From: Halobacteriovorax sp.
GTDB taxonomy: Bacteria; Bdellovibrionota; Bacteriovoracia; Bacteriovoracales; Bacteriovoracaceae
DNA: 64,000 nt
Direction of reading: 5' to 3'
NCBI GenBank assembly: GCA_002720865.1
Contig: PBIO01000014.1
Span: forward strand, 1,301,793-1,365,792
The stretch's first letter is position 1. The number at the start of each line of letters is the position of its first letter. The notes under the pieces were generated by a model. It was not told the DNA's origin, did not search any database, and worked only from the letters and a program-made list of their open reading frames with translations. The position numbers and the translations under genes are program-made. Positions 35,201 through 43,802 of this stretch are shown here, piece by piece.

Positions 35201-35538
35201 CTTTCTCTCATATTAAAAGTGCCATGACTTGATTGAAAAATAATTTTCTCATCCGAAGTCCAGCCGGAAACCAAGACGTCTCCGTGATAGGTCATTCGCT
35301 CTGGAATTCCTCCATGCTCAGAAATAATATAGAGATCTCTTTGACCTGAGACACTGCTAGTGTAGGCAATTCTTTTTCCGTCAGGAGAAAAGTGGGGGTC
35401 GTTAGCAATTCCCTTTCCAGAGGTAAGTCTTACGGCCGTTTTGCAATCACTTGGAAGTTTCCAAAGATCGTCATCAGTGGCAAAGCAAATTTGGCCTTTA
35501 GAGATTGAGGGGTATTTAAGATAAGCGTTATTTTTCAT
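32245..35538 (-). CDS. Tricorn-type protease (S41)
   Basis: 1097 aa, the size of tricorn proteases. N-terminal beta-propeller blades (DPHFSPDGKRIAYTSS and similar) lead to a charged Glu/Lys stretch near residues 530-570, then a C1 helical bundle with GTSHAY (catalytic His), a PDZ domain (KKDLIYGVDGQ), and the C2 hydrolase domain with the nucleophile in NEHAGSDGDIF (Ser979) and GVENFGTKPD (Glu). Tricorn complexes chop proteasome or protease products to short peptides in the cytoplasm; no signal peptide is present here. The Lys/Glu insertion is longer than a simple linker and looks like a coiled coil. ATG 35538 has AGGATCC just upstream. Confidence 0.92.
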   Translation of the reverse strand: MKNNAYLKYPSISKGQICFATDDDLWKLPSDCKTAVRLTSGKGIANDPHFSPDGKRIAYTSSVSGQRDLYIISEHGGIPERMTYHGDVLVSGWTSDEKIIFQSSHGTFNMRERVLFEINTKTKVIKPLGLGHASELKNGPGKLRVLGRNLGNPARWKRYRGGTAGTLWVDKTGKNNFKQILTNLKTNICNPEWVGKRIYFISDHQGVGNIYSCDENGKGIKRHTDQEEYYVRSFNIDGEELVYQCAAELWKKDLGKGNGEKLIINVPSSFDQSIPRAVSPVEDLHDYVLAEDAEELTCIVRGQIFSMPPWSGAPMRLGDEGVRYKKPSYIYDEKGDELHLLAVGMEPEGEEEVFLFDMDSLEKKKIGGKTDWGKIYQTVASPDGKKIAIANNRCELFIITKTGTVTKIDTNKKFFFSGLNWSPDGRFLAYECKIGFEKTGIKVYDTKTKKSQMLITPISYDGSPHFDPTGEYLYFVGNREFHPVYNETHFDLGFPFSSRIYAIVLKKDGISPLELHLDFESEDSGSEDDEEENKEEKGKKKKTKAELEKEKKKKEEEEKLKVEIDFDGIDNRIVPLPIPLGGYRHVMVVKDKIYWLKEPVKGINPHGDSWGGDTGHELGGYDFKVRKPFHIDNGVWTMRTSRCKKYMMYDEGDDLRIIKTDQRPTEEDGYNRKDGFIDLKRIKTRVDPKTEWLQMYKEAWILQREHFWTKNMSKINWQQVYKRYLPLLDKVHTRFELSDLMWEMQGELGTSHAYEGMGDYHREVYPSRNGYLGGKFKWIEKEKAFEVQEIHSGDSWIPGADSPLNAPSVGLKKKDLIYGVDGQKFKNANSLDEALIGKAGSKVNLTVARKKTKSGYEDQEFVVVTTLVDEHMMLYRQWVDKNKEYVHKKSGGKLGYIHVPNMGPWGFSEFYRNFLTEVNHEGLVIDIRYNGGGHVSQHLLKILAQKKVGFDTTRYFGVEPYPMYAPGALVCLTNEHAGSDGDIFPHSFKLMKLGKLVGKRTWGGVIGIWPRVGLNDGAYTTQPEFSFWFKDVGFGVENFGTKPDIEIDNTPKDFSVGKDAQLDKAIQVGLQEIKKNPDLKPNFKTYPDLKLPKLPKT

Positions 35539-35650
35539 AGGGATCCTTTAAATAATTTTGTTCTATTTTATGGACAGATTTTGGGCTTGCAACCTTAATC
35601 GCTATAAAGATGTGATTGACAAGTCTAGTCATATGGGAGAATTAAGCTTC

Positions 35651-36796
35651 ATGCTTTATTTTGACCATGCAGCCTCTTCTCCATTGTGCCCTGAAGCACT
35701 AAAAACCCTCCAATCCACCATGGAGAGGGACTTTTATAATCCTTCTGCGGCCCATAAATGGGGGAAGGAATTAAATAAGAAAACTGGGGAAATTAGAGAT
35801 AATTTTAAAGCCGCTTTAAAAGCACCTAAAGACTCTCGCTTTGTTTTTACTTCTTCTGCTAGTGAGTCCAATAACTCTCTTATTAAAGGCCTTGGTCTTT
35901 CAAAAGAAGACTCCCTATATGTCTCCTTTGGGGATCACGCTAGTCTTGTAAAGCCGGCCTTTGCTCTAAGTGAAGAGATTAAAAATGTGCTTGAGTTACC
36001 ACTTGATGACGTGGGAGTGCCTTGCTGTTCTCTACTACCGAGTGCTCTAGATAAAAATCTAAAGCTTGTTCTTGTGAGTACTGTTAACTCTCAAAGCGGC
36101 GGTCTTCTTGATGTTCAAAAATTCGCGGCCGAGCTAAAAGAAAAAGCTCCCTGGGTTCACTTGCATTTAGATGCGGTACAATCTTTTGGAAAATATGAAA
36201 TTGATTTAAGCAGTGGACTCATAGATAGCATGACTGTTTCGGCCCATAAAATGGGAGGCCCCAAAGGTGTAGGGGCTCTATGGCTAAAAAAAGGATTGGG
36301 TTTAAATCCTCTTCTTCATGGTGGAAATCAAGAGACAGATTATAGGTCCTCCACCATTGCTTATCCCTTAATAGCCAGTTTTTATTCAGCCTTTGAAGTG
36401 GCCCAGAAAAATTATCAAAATGATTTTGAAAGAGTATTAAGTCTTCGGGATAAACTTGTGAGCTCCTTAAAAGAAATCTCAAGTGATTTAGAATTTCCTT
36501 TTGATCCTAACCGTTGCTCTCCCTATATCATCTCAATGATGTGGAAAGGTATTAGCTCCGATATTGTCCTAAGGACACTTGAGCAAAAAGAAGTGGCCAT
36601 CGCTAGCACTTCCGCTTGTAGTTCAAAAATAAAAGGGGAGAATCCCACCATGAAGGCCTTAGGGCTTCCAACTTCTGTGCATAAGTTTGTTCTTAGAATT
36701 TCTCTAGGGAAAATGAGCACCGAAGAGGAAGTGGATGCCTTTATTTCAATTTTTAAAGAAGTTTATAGTGAGCTTCAAATGTTTGTGAAGAGGTAA
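35651..36796 (+). CDS. Cysteine desulfurase (NifS/IscS-like)
   Basis: 381 aa from ATG 35651, which places YFDHAASSPL at the N-terminus as in the family; the open frame back to 35558 has no homologous content. The PLP lysine is in VSAHKMGGPKG and the persulfide cysteine in STSACSSK. It takes sulfur from cysteine as a bound persulfide. ThiI starts 3 nt downstream, so the likely acceptor is ThiI for tRNA 4-thiouridine. No iscU, iscA or suf genes are adjacent. Confidence 0.88.
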   Translation: MLYFDHAASSPLCPEALKTLQSTMERDFYNPSAAHKWGKELNKKTGEIRDNFKAALKAPKDSRFVFTSSASESNNSLIKGLGLSKEDSLYVSFGDHASLVKPAFALSEEIKNVLELPLDDVGVPCCSLLPSALDKNLKLVLVSTVNSQSGGLLDVQKFAAELKEKAPWVHLHLDAVQSFGKYEIDLSSGLIDSMTVSAHKMGGPKGVGALWLKKGLGLNPLLHGGNQETDYRSSTIAYPLIASFYSAFEVAQKNYQNDFERVLSLRDKLVSSLKEISSDLEFPFDPNRCSPYIISMMWKGISSDIVLRTLEQKEVAIASTSACSSKIKGENPTMKALGLPTSVHKFVLRISLGKMSTEEEVDAFISIFKEVYSELQMFVKR

Positions 36797-36798
36797 TT

Positions 36799-38001
36799 TT
36801 GGCAAAGAATTCCATATTAATCAACGTAGATGAACTTTGGCTAAAAGGGGGAAATCGCTCCCGTCTTATGAAAGTTTTAAAAGAACATGTAAAAGATCTA
36901 TTTAAAGCTTTTAATACCTCTTCAAAATTTGAAAACTCAAATCAACGTTTTCTTGTCACAATAAATGACGAGCTTTCTGAAGAAACTTTAGAGGCCCTAA
37001 AAAAAGTTCCTGGAATTTATTCTATAATCCCGGCTTCTCTTATGGAAAAAGATAATGAGCTAAGTGCTATTTGGCCCGCAGTGGATAAAGAAGTCGAGTC
37101 TTGGGGAGAGGACTTTACAACTTTTAAAGTAGAAGGGCATAGAACGGATAAACAGTTTCCAAAAAATAGCATGGAAATTGAAAGACTTGTTGGTGCCTAT
37201 GTTCTCAAAAAATATGATGGAAAACTAAAGGTCGATGTTCATAAACCAAAACAGAGATTAGATATAAAAGTCCTAAGAGACGAGATTGCTGTTTCTTCAA
37301 GAAAAGAAATTGCAGTTGGCGGTCTTCCTTGGGGAACAAGTGGTCATCTTATCACCATGCTCTCTGGTGGTTTTGACTCACCCGTGGCCTCTTACCTCAT
37401 GTCAAAAAGAGGTTGTAAGCAAAGCTTTATCTTCTTTTATGCCTACCCATTTGTAGGGGATGAAGTAAAAGATAAAATCTTCGAGCTAACAAAAGTACTA
37501 GGTCAGTATCAGGCCTTTAGTAAGCTCTATATTGTTCCTTTTGGAGAAGTTCAGAAAAAAGTCTCTGGCATTTGCGAAGAAAAATATCGCACTATTCTTT
37601 TTAGAAAAATGATGGTGGAAACTTCTAATCTTTTAGCCGATCGAGTTAGGGCCCAGGCCATCTTAACTGGGGATGCCCTTGGTCAAGTATCTAGTCAAAC
37701 AATAGGTAATATTAGTTTGATTGACGATGCTTCAAAGCGTCCAATTTTTAGACCTCTAATGGGAATGAATAAAAGAGATATTATTAAATTGTCCGAGGAA
37801 ATTGGTACCCACGATATCTCAACTATTCCTCACGATGACGCTTGTAGTTTATTCGCACCTAAGAACCCCATTATTAAACCTGACAAAAGATATTGGCACC
37901 GATTTGAAGAAGAAAATGACCTAACGCCCATTCTGACCGAGGCCTTGGACCAAGCCGAGGTGTATCAAGTCAATGTTCGCGGTGAGTTGACCAAAGCCTG
38001 A
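36799..38001 (+). CDS. thiI: tRNA 4-thiouridine synthase ThiI (no rhodanese domain)
   Basis: 400 aa. N-terminal ferredoxin-like and THUMP region (about 1-165), then the PP-loop ATPase with SGGFDSPVASYLM and the family motif DDACSLFAPKNP. E. coli ThiI (482 aa) carries a C-terminal rhodanese domain that relays sulfur; it is absent here, as in Gram-positive forms that use a dedicated NifS partner, and that partner is the gene directly upstream. The start is TTG 36799 with GAGG upstream. Confidence 0.92.
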   Translation: MAKNSILINVDELWLKGGNRSRLMKVLKEHVKDLFKAFNTSSKFENSNQRFLVTINDELSEETLEALKKVPGIYSIIPASLMEKDNELSAIWPAVDKEVESWGEDFTTFKVEGHRTDKQFPKNSMEIERLVGAYVLKKYDGKLKVDVHKPKQRLDIKVLRDEIAVSSRKEIAVGGLPWGTSGHLITMLSGGFDSPVASYLMSKRGCKQSFIFFYAYPFVGDEVKDKIFELTKVLGQYQAFSKLYIVPFGEVQKKVSGICEEKYRTILFRKMMVETSNLLADRVRAQAILTGDALGQVSSQTIGNISLIDDASKRPIFRPLMGMNKRDIIKLSEEIGTHDISTIPHDDACSLFAPKNPIIKPDKRYWHRFEEENDLTPILTEALDQAEVYQVNVRGELTKA

Positions 38002-38119
38002 CAAAATTCTACCAGAAAATCACAAGTACCTATTAATTCACCCTTTTGTAGGTTCCGTAGAGGTATTACAATAGAGAGGTTCTCTAAATTGGAGAACAGT
38101 TACCCCTTTGGAGAATCGA

Positions 38120-40357
38120 ATGAAATTTACCAGCCTAATTTTAGTAAACCTACTCTTTCTAAGTGCAGCTTTTGCTTCCGGAACTGAGACTGTCAAAGTT
38201 GATAAGCGTGAACGCTTGATCGGAAACATTGTTAAGAACGCACTAGAAACTTATCACTACAAAGATCTTAAGATTGATGACAAGCTTTCTAAAAAAGCCT
38301 TTAAGGAATTTTTAAAGAAGCTCGATTATTCAAAGCAGTTTCTTTTAAAGTCGGATGTTAAAGAACTTAAGAAGCATCACCTTGATCTTGATGATGAGAT
38401 GATCTCCGGAAATCATGTTCTTTTAAATAAATCTATTAAGATCATTCAAAAGAGAATCAAAGAAGCTGATAAATTAAGGAAGAAACATTTTAAAGGTCAG
38501 TTCACTTTTACTGAAGACGAAGAGCTTGAGTATGATCCTGAAAAACGCGACTGGATGACCAGCCAAAAAGAATTCGAAGACTACTGGAGAAAGATTTATA
38601 AGCAGCAAGTATTAAGCCGTTATTCTCAGTACCTTGAAACAAAAAGAGACGCAAACGATCCAAAGAAAATCGCTGAAAAGAAAAAGGCTGAAGCAGAAGC
38701 GGCTAAGTTAGGGGTAAAGAAAAAGAAAGCGAAGAAATCTAAAGAGAAGCCCATCGAGAAGATGACTGATAAAGAACTTCGCGCTAAGGCCCATGCTAAG
38801 GTAGATAAAAAATATAAAAGATATTTTGCAAGAATTTTAAAAGAAGATAGAAATGATCATTTAGAAAAATTCTTTAATGCCATTACCGTGGTTTATGATC
38901 CCCATACCAACTACCTTCCACCTAAAAGAAAAGAAGATTTTGATATCGATATCTCTGGTCAGCTCGAGGGAATTGGAGCTGTTCTTCAAGAAGATGGTCC
39001 TTATATCAAAGTTGTTAAGATTGTTCCTGGAGGTGCCGCTTGGAGACAAAAGGGTCTTGAAGTTGATGATATTATCCTTGGAGTTGCCCAAGGGGACGGA
39101 GAAGTTGTGGATCTCGTTGATATGAGAGTAGACGACGCCGTTAGGTATATCAGAGGGAAAAAGGGAACGGAAGTTCGTCTCTCAGTTAAAAAGCCAGACA
39201 CAACACTTAAAGTAATTCCAATCATTAGAGATAAAGTTGAAATTGGGGCCTCTTATGCCAAAGGTTCAGTGATCAAGCATAAAGACCTTGATTTTAAAGT
39301 TGGTTATATCCACCTTCCAAAATTTTATAGAGACTTTGGAAGCAGTGATAAAGATAGAAACTGTACAGAAGACGTTAGAAAAGAGCTAATTCGTTTAAAG
39401 AAATCTAAAGTCGATGCGGTTATTCTTGATTTAAGAAATAACGGTGGCGGGGCCTTAGAAGACGCTAGAAAAATGTCAGGTCTCTTTATAAAGACAGGAC
39501 CGATTGTTCAGATTAAGAACCATACGGGCTCAATTGATACCCTAAAAGATGATGATCCTGAAGTTGAGTACGGTGGACCACTTGTGGTTTTAACAAACCG
39601 CTTTAGTGCATCAGCCTCTGAGATTTTAGCCGGGGCCATGCAAGATTATGGTCGGGCGGTTATTGTGGGCGGCGAGTATAGCCACGGAAAGGGAACTGTT
39701 CAGGCAGTTCTAGACCTAAACCGAGGTCCGCTTGTTTCTATGTTTGGAAAAAGTATGGGGGCCTTAAAAGTAACCATTCAAAAATTCTACCGTGTAACTG
39801 GAGCGTCTACTCAATTTAAAGGAGTAACTCCAGATATCTTTCTTCCCGATCCAATGGCCTACTCAAAATCTCGTGAGCAAGATCTTGAAAACGCTCTTCC
39901 TTGGGATCAGGTAGCTCCAATGAAGTACACACCTTGGAAAAAAGATTTTAATATTCCTCTACTTAAAAAGAGAAGCGCTAAAAGAGTTAAGAACGACAAG
40001 CGTTTTAAGAAAATCAATGAAAGTGTGGCCTATTACTCAAAAAGGCGTGAAGACACTAAAGTTACCCTTAATCTTAAAAAGCTTCTTAAAGAAGACGAAG
40101 AAAGCGAAAAGATTATGGAAAAGTTAAAGCTTGATGACAGAAACGAGAAAATCCTTGTGACTGAATTTGAAGCTTCTCTTAAGGCCCACCAAAAAGTCCT
40201 TAAGGGAGAGGAAGCTCAGTGGAAAAAAGACTTTGAGCAAAGAAAAGAAGAATGGGTAAAAGGTCTACAAATGGACCCAGGTCTTGAAGAAAGCTTATAT
40301 ATTATCGATGATATGCTAAGAGCTAAGGCCGGAAAGAAATTAAGTATGGTAAAATAA
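38120..40357 (+). CDS. prc: C-terminal processing periplasmic protease (Prc/Tsp)
   Basis: 745 aa from ATG 38120 (GGAG six nt upstream). Signal peptide (KFTSLILVNLLFLSAAFA); N-terminal helical domain; PDZ domain around DIDISGQLEGIGAVLQEDG; S41 protease core with NRFSASASEILAGAMQDYG (nucleophile Ser) and SHGKGTVQ (general-base Lys), the Tsp dyad. It degrades or trims periplasmic and lipoproteins from the C-terminus, including cell-wall hydrolases in other bacteria. A Lys/Glu insertion (about residues 190-215) precedes the PDZ domain. Confidence 0.92.
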   Translation: MKFTSLILVNLLFLSAAFASGTETVKVDKRERLIGNIVKNALETYHYKDLKIDDKLSKKAFKEFLKKLDYSKQFLLKSDVKELKKHHLDLDDEMISGNHVLLNKSIKIIQKRIKEADKLRKKHFKGQFTFTEDEELEYDPEKRDWMTSQKEFEDYWRKIYKQQVLSRYSQYLETKRDANDPKKIAEKKKAEAEAAKLGVKKKKAKKSKEKPIEKMTDKELRAKAHAKVDKKYKRYFARILKEDRNDHLEKFFNAITVVYDPHTNYLPPKRKEDFDIDISGQLEGIGAVLQEDGPYIKVVKIVPGGAAWRQKGLEVDDIILGVAQGDGEVVDLVDMRVDDAVRYIRGKKGTEVRLSVKKPDTTLKVIPIIRDKVEIGASYAKGSVIKHKDLDFKVGYIHLPKFYRDFGSSDKDRNCTEDVRKELIRLKKSKVDAVILDLRNNGGGALEDARKMSGLFIKTGPIVQIKNHTGSIDTLKDDDPEVEYGGPLVVLTNRFSASASEILAGAMQDYGRAVIVGGEYSHGKGTVQAVLDLNRGPLVSMFGKSMGALKVTIQKFYRVTGASTQFKGVTPDIFLPDPMAYSKSREQDLENALPWDQVAPMKYTPWKKDFNIPLLKKRSAKRVKNDKRFKKINESVAYYSKRREDTKVTLNLKKLLKEDEESEKIMEKLKLDDRNEKILVTEFEASLKAHQKVLKGEEAQWKKDFEQRKEEWVKGLQMDPGLEESLYIIDDMLRAKAGKKLSMVK

Positions 40358-40361
40358 TTGT

Positions 40362-40604
40362 ATGAAAGATTTAAAAGACCTAATTGATAATTCTGATATG
40401 CAGGAGGTTCTCGACAAGCTTGAGAACCTAGAAGATGAGCAGCTGGCCACGGAACTTTTAAGAGAGTTCAATGATAGAAGTGCTATCCTTGGAAAGCTGA
40501 TTATGAACCTTGATAAGGAATTATCTGATGAAGAGTGGAAAAGCAGATGTGATGAAGCTAAAAAGTCTGTAGATGAAACGCTACAGAAGATAAAGGATTT
40601 ATAA
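40362..40604 (+). CDS. Small acidic helical protein
   Basis: 80 aa, predicted all-helical with heptad-like Leu spacing (DLIDNSDMQEVLDKLENLEDEQ region), no membrane segment or signal. It starts 4 nt after prc and shares the TAATG junction with the RDD gene, so it is a real operon member. No Shine-Dalgarno is visible, which fits translation by coupling to prc. Function unknown. Confidence 0.65.
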   Translation: MKDLKDLIDNSDMQEVLDKLENLEDEQLATELLREFNDRSAILGKLIMNLDKELSDEEWKSRCDEAKKSVDETLQKIKDL

Positions 40605-41338
40605 TGTCTGATGAGCAAGAAAAAGATGAGACCCAGTGGAACTTTGAAGTTGAAGGTGTAAAAACTGAAGGCGAAAATGTCGAACGAAAAGCAAGAAAAG
40701 AAAGACTTGCCCAAAAGCTAGGTCAAAAAGAAGAAAAAAGAGATGCTAAGAAAGATCTTATGGACGGACAGCCTAAGAGAATGAAACTTGATGCGGCTCC
40801 TACTTCTGGTCGAAAATCTCGCTCAAAACTAGCTGAAGAAATGCGCCAAGCGGAGATCCCTGACTTTAACGACCTAATGGCAAGCCCCGTAAAGCGCGCC
40901 ATTGCTGGCATCATAGACGCAGCCATTTTTCTAGGACTTCTTTATGTGGCCAATACCTTCTGGCCCACCATCGAAGAAAAAATTCTTATTTACCTAAGAG
41001 AAAATTCTATCAACCAACCCCTTGATCCAGGTACATTTAAAAACCTTGTCATGGGAATAATCGCCGTGACCATTTACTACGTGGTCATCGCCATACCAGC
41101 TTGCTTCACCAGACAAAGCTGGGGAAAATCTTTTACCAGTTTATCGATTCACTCGGCAGACGAAGAAAAAGAACTAGGCTTCTTCACCATTCTCTTTCGC
41201 GAACTTATCGCCAAACCTATCTCCATCGCCATCGTCTTCGGACCACTGCTTATGCTCTTCAACGACGAAAAGCGCTCCCTCCACGACATGGTCTCAGGCA
41301 CCGTCGTCATGGACGATAAAATTGAAGCGAAGTCGTAG
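40604..41338 (+). CDS. RDD-family membrane protein
   Basis: 244 aa. A charged cytoplasmic N-terminus (about 95 residues) precedes the RDD domain: SPVKRAIAGIIDAAIF (the Arg/Asp signature), a second helix near residues 145-165, and a third near 200-215, with QSWGKSFTSL and RSLHDMVSGTVV. RDD proteins are proposed ion or proton antiporters. AAGGA precedes ATG 40604. The last 33 nt of the gene are repeated exactly at 44515-44547, where they are followed by a hairpin that may have been the original terminator. Confidence 0.85.
   Translation: MSDEQEKDETQWNFEVEGVKTEGENVERKARKERLAQKLGQKEEKRDAKKDLMDGQPKRMKLDAAPTSGRKSRSKLAEEMRQAEIPDFNDLMASPVKRAIAGIIDAAIFLGLLYVANTFWPTIEEKILIYLRENSINQPLDPGTFKNLVMGIIAVTIYYVVIAIPACFTRQSWGKSFTSLSIHSADEEKELGFFTILFRELIAKPISIAIVFGPLLMLFNDEKRSLHDMVSGTVVMDDKIEAKS
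41306..41338 (+). repeat. 33-bp direct repeat, left copy (end of RDD gene)
   Basis: The last 33 nt of the RDD gene, starting gtcatggacg and ending with the stop codon (agtcgtag), recur identically at 44515-44547. Flanks differ at both ends (c/g before, a/t after). The copies bracket about 3.2 kb with three genes, the arrangement left by integration into the 3' end of a gene with restoration of the coding sequence. Confidence 0.85.
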
Positions 41339-41365
41339 ATTGAAAGATGTGATAAAAAACTTATG

Positions 41366-43195
41366 TTAGAAAGCTAAGGATAGGTTTGATTTAAGGACCT
41401 GACTATTTTTCATTAAGTTTCTTTGATAAGAAGTCCCAATAGTGAAATTAGTTGATACGAGTAAGTTTAATTCTGAGCTTAAATTAAGTGATTTTTGAAG
41501 AGGCATATGCTTGGCAATTGATAGCTGATACTGAATGTCTGTCTTGAATATAAAATTGTTTGGAGAGTATATAAAACCAGCTTCTACGGCAGGTAAAGTT
41601 TGGTTATTGAAATCTAAATTTCCAGTCTTTAAGTTTATATTTAAAGTTGAGTAAATTAAAAGATGATTTATTTTGGTGTTTGAGCCGATTCCCCAAAATG
41701 CTTTTAAATCAAAATGATAGCAGTTGAAACATTTTTCTAAGTAAGAGTTCAAAACTTTCAAGCCTGAGCCCCAACTAAAATCTGTGGTATAAATATTAAA
41801 GTCAACCCACTTAGAGAGATTTAATAATTCTAATTCGTCTAAGATGAGCTTTTTATCATGTTGAAGGTAATTAATCTTAGTATTAAGAAAAACAATTCTA
41901 GAATACTTTAAATATCCATTGATTCGATCATTTAGATCATGCAAGCCTGCCCTATATTCAAAATTTAAAAATTCTTGCTCTTTATTTCTAATCCCGTAAC
42001 CGAAGGACATCCTTCGTGGTGAGGAGGAAAGATGAGGAGGAAAGGATGCTGGGGGGGGTGTTTTTGAGGCTGTATCGACTCCTGACCTAAATTTAAGAGC
42101 CCTCATGAAAGACACTCTCTGCTTCTTAGTTAATTCACCTTGTTGTTTTTGTTTTAAATAATTTAGTCGATCGATATGAAAATCCAAAATGTCAGCGGAA
42201 TGGTGTTCATTTGGGATAAAAGAACCCTCAATTATGTTTTTAAGTTCCTCACGTTCTTTTGCATTGTTTACCGTGTTAGCTAACTGTAGAAGTTTACTTG
42301 TTAGAGAGGGGTGATAATTGACTTTTGTGATTAGGTCTTTTTTTTGAAGTACTTTAATCGTTTCAATAGGTAGAACATAGGAGCCAAGAGTAGAAGCAAT
42401 TTCTTTTTGAAAATTGAGTTCTAGAATATTGACTAACATTTCAGAGCAATTCTTTGAGATAAAAAAATAATCGCCATCGGCAAAATTTGTTAATTCGTAT
42501 AAATAGGAAAGGAAAAAACTGAGTTGCTCCTCATTTATCCTTAAATCATATTCCCATAAATCTCTTTGTTCCATTTGTAAGTATTCATGAAACTTTAAGT
42601 AAAGAGGGCCTAATCCAAAGTATCCTTTAAATCCCCCAGTGAGACCCTTCCATATATATTCCATCGATCCCGTATCCTCGGGAACTCTTGCTGAAAAACT
42701 TAAAACTTTATTTAGATAAAATGTCCTAGAACTAGATTTAATCCTTAGGAAAGTATGACCAAAGGCACTGGCGGGATTTCCTAAAAATTGGCTAGCGTAT
42801 ATAAGACTAAGCCCATCTGCCTCAAAGCTATCTTTCCATGTTAAAAAGTCTCCACATGAAGTCTTGATGTTCAAATTAAGCCTAGAGTTTAGGAAGGAAA
42901 ACCGAGCAGGAAATCGACATGCGAAATTATTGCTCTTATCACTTTTAATAATTTCTACACTCGTCACGAGCTCTTCATATAAAGAAAACTTTCCGTTCTC
43001 GCTAACAAAGAAGTTCTTGTTTGAAACTCTGCTGGAGCCATTTTCAAACAAGAGAAGCTTTTTCCAGGTCATGCTTTTAGAGAGCGATTGTAATGATGGT
43101 TGACTCGCTGGTAATTTTACAGAGAAACAGAGCGTGAAGCTCAGGAATAAGATTCTCTTAAATGAAATTAAATTAGTGATATGATAAATTAACAT
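41366..43195 (-). CDS. DUF4105 (Lnb N-terminal-like) secreted protein
   Basis: 609 aa with an N-terminal signal (ILFLSFTLCFSVKLPA). SAFGHTFLRI and, about 100 residues later, ISKNCSEML are the His and Cys elements of the DUF4105 domain, which in Gram-positive Lnb works as a Cys/His lipoprotein acyltransferase. The C-terminal 200 residues look like beta strands of an outer-membrane barrel, ending in SNLSLAF. It lies inside the 33-bp repeat-flanked segment, divergent from the next two genes. Confidence 0.75.
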   Translation of the reverse strand: MLIYHITNLISFKRILFLSFTLCFSVKLPASQPSLQSLSKSMTWKKLLLFENGSSRVSNKNFFVSENGKFSLYEELVTSVEIIKSDKSNNFACRFPARFSFLNSRLNLNIKTSCGDFLTWKDSFEADGLSLIYASQFLGNPASAFGHTFLRIKSSSRTFYLNKVLSFSARVPEDTGSMEYIWKGLTGGFKGYFGLGPLYLKFHEYLQMEQRDLWEYDLRINEEQLSFFLSYLYELTNFADGDYFFISKNCSEMLVNILELNFQKEIASTLGSYVLPIETIKVLQKKDLITKVNYHPSLTSKLLQLANTVNNAKEREELKNIIEGSFIPNEHHSADILDFHIDRLNYLKQKQQGELTKKQRVSFMRALKFRSGVDTASKTPPPASFPPHLSSSPRRMSFGYGIRNKEQEFLNFEYRAGLHDLNDRINGYLKYSRIVFLNTKINYLQHDKKLILDELELLNLSKWVDFNIYTTDFSWGSGLKVLNSYLEKCFNCYHFDLKAFWGIGSNTKINHLLIYSTLNINLKTGNLDFNNQTLPAVEAGFIYSPNNFIFKTDIQYQLSIAKHMPLQKSLNLSSELNLLVSTNFTIGTSYQRNLMKNSQVLKSNLSLAF

Positions 43196-43220
43196 ATGAC
43201 TCTATTTTACAGGTGAAGTT

Positions 43221-43802
43221 ATGAAATACCCAATTCTGATATTAATTAGTTCATTGTTCTTTAACATTGCTTTTGCGATTGATTCGAATAAGTGCAGTGA
43301 TATGTTAAATAAAGGACTCTATAAGACCTATAAGTACGGAGGGATTGGAGAAGCCTATTGGAATGCATGTACAAAAGGATCTAAAGAAGATGGACCAGTT
43401 ACAGCTTCCTCTGATGCGACAACTGAGGGGAGTACCGCATTGCTCGATCCAAAATATTACTCTAATGTTTCTACCTCTCAAACCCAGTCGACTTCAAGTT
43501 GGGGAGACTGTTCGGCCTTTGCAATGAAAGTTCATTTTAACGAACAGAGAAAGCAGTATATAGCCCAAAATCTTGATGAAATTCTTATCGAGATTGCTAG
43601 GGGGGAAGGTGAGCATCTAAAGACGGTAACTTTTTATAGCATGTGTAAAAAGTCAACTTATCCATCAATTGCAAAGGGATTAAAAAGATCTTTTTCGGTT
43701 ACTAAGGGGAGCTTTGGACCTAGAGAAATCACAAGCGGCATAGATTCCCTTATGATCGCTGACAGTGATATTGGATCGAACTGTTATCAAAATATACAAT
43801 GA
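43221..43802 (+). CDS. DUF3015-like secreted protein
   Basis: 193 aa with a signal peptide (ILILISSLFFNIAFA). The SWGDCSAF segment followed by ENLDEIL-type QNLDEILIEIARGEGEHL matches the core of the DUF3015 family; cysteines at CSDM, ACTK, DCSA, MCKK and NCYQ suggest disulfides. Function unknown. GGTGAAGTT precedes ATG 43221, and the stop overlaps the next gene by 4 nt. Confidence 0.65.
   Translation: MKYPILILISSLFFNIAFAIDSNKCSDMLNKGLYKTYKYGGIGEAYWNACTKGSKEDGPVTASSDATTEGSTALLDPKYYSNVSTSQTQSTSSWGDCSAFAMKVHFNEQRKQYIAQNLDEILIEIARGEGEHLKTVTFYSMCKKSTYPSIAKGLKRSFSVTKGSFGPREITSGIDSLMIADSDIGSNCYQNIQ

Noticed and set aside
40340-40714. 124-codon minus-strand frame opposite the small helical protein and RDD gene
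   Set aside because: Phe/Ser-rich antisense shadow; the plus-strand genes have coupling and a ribosome site.
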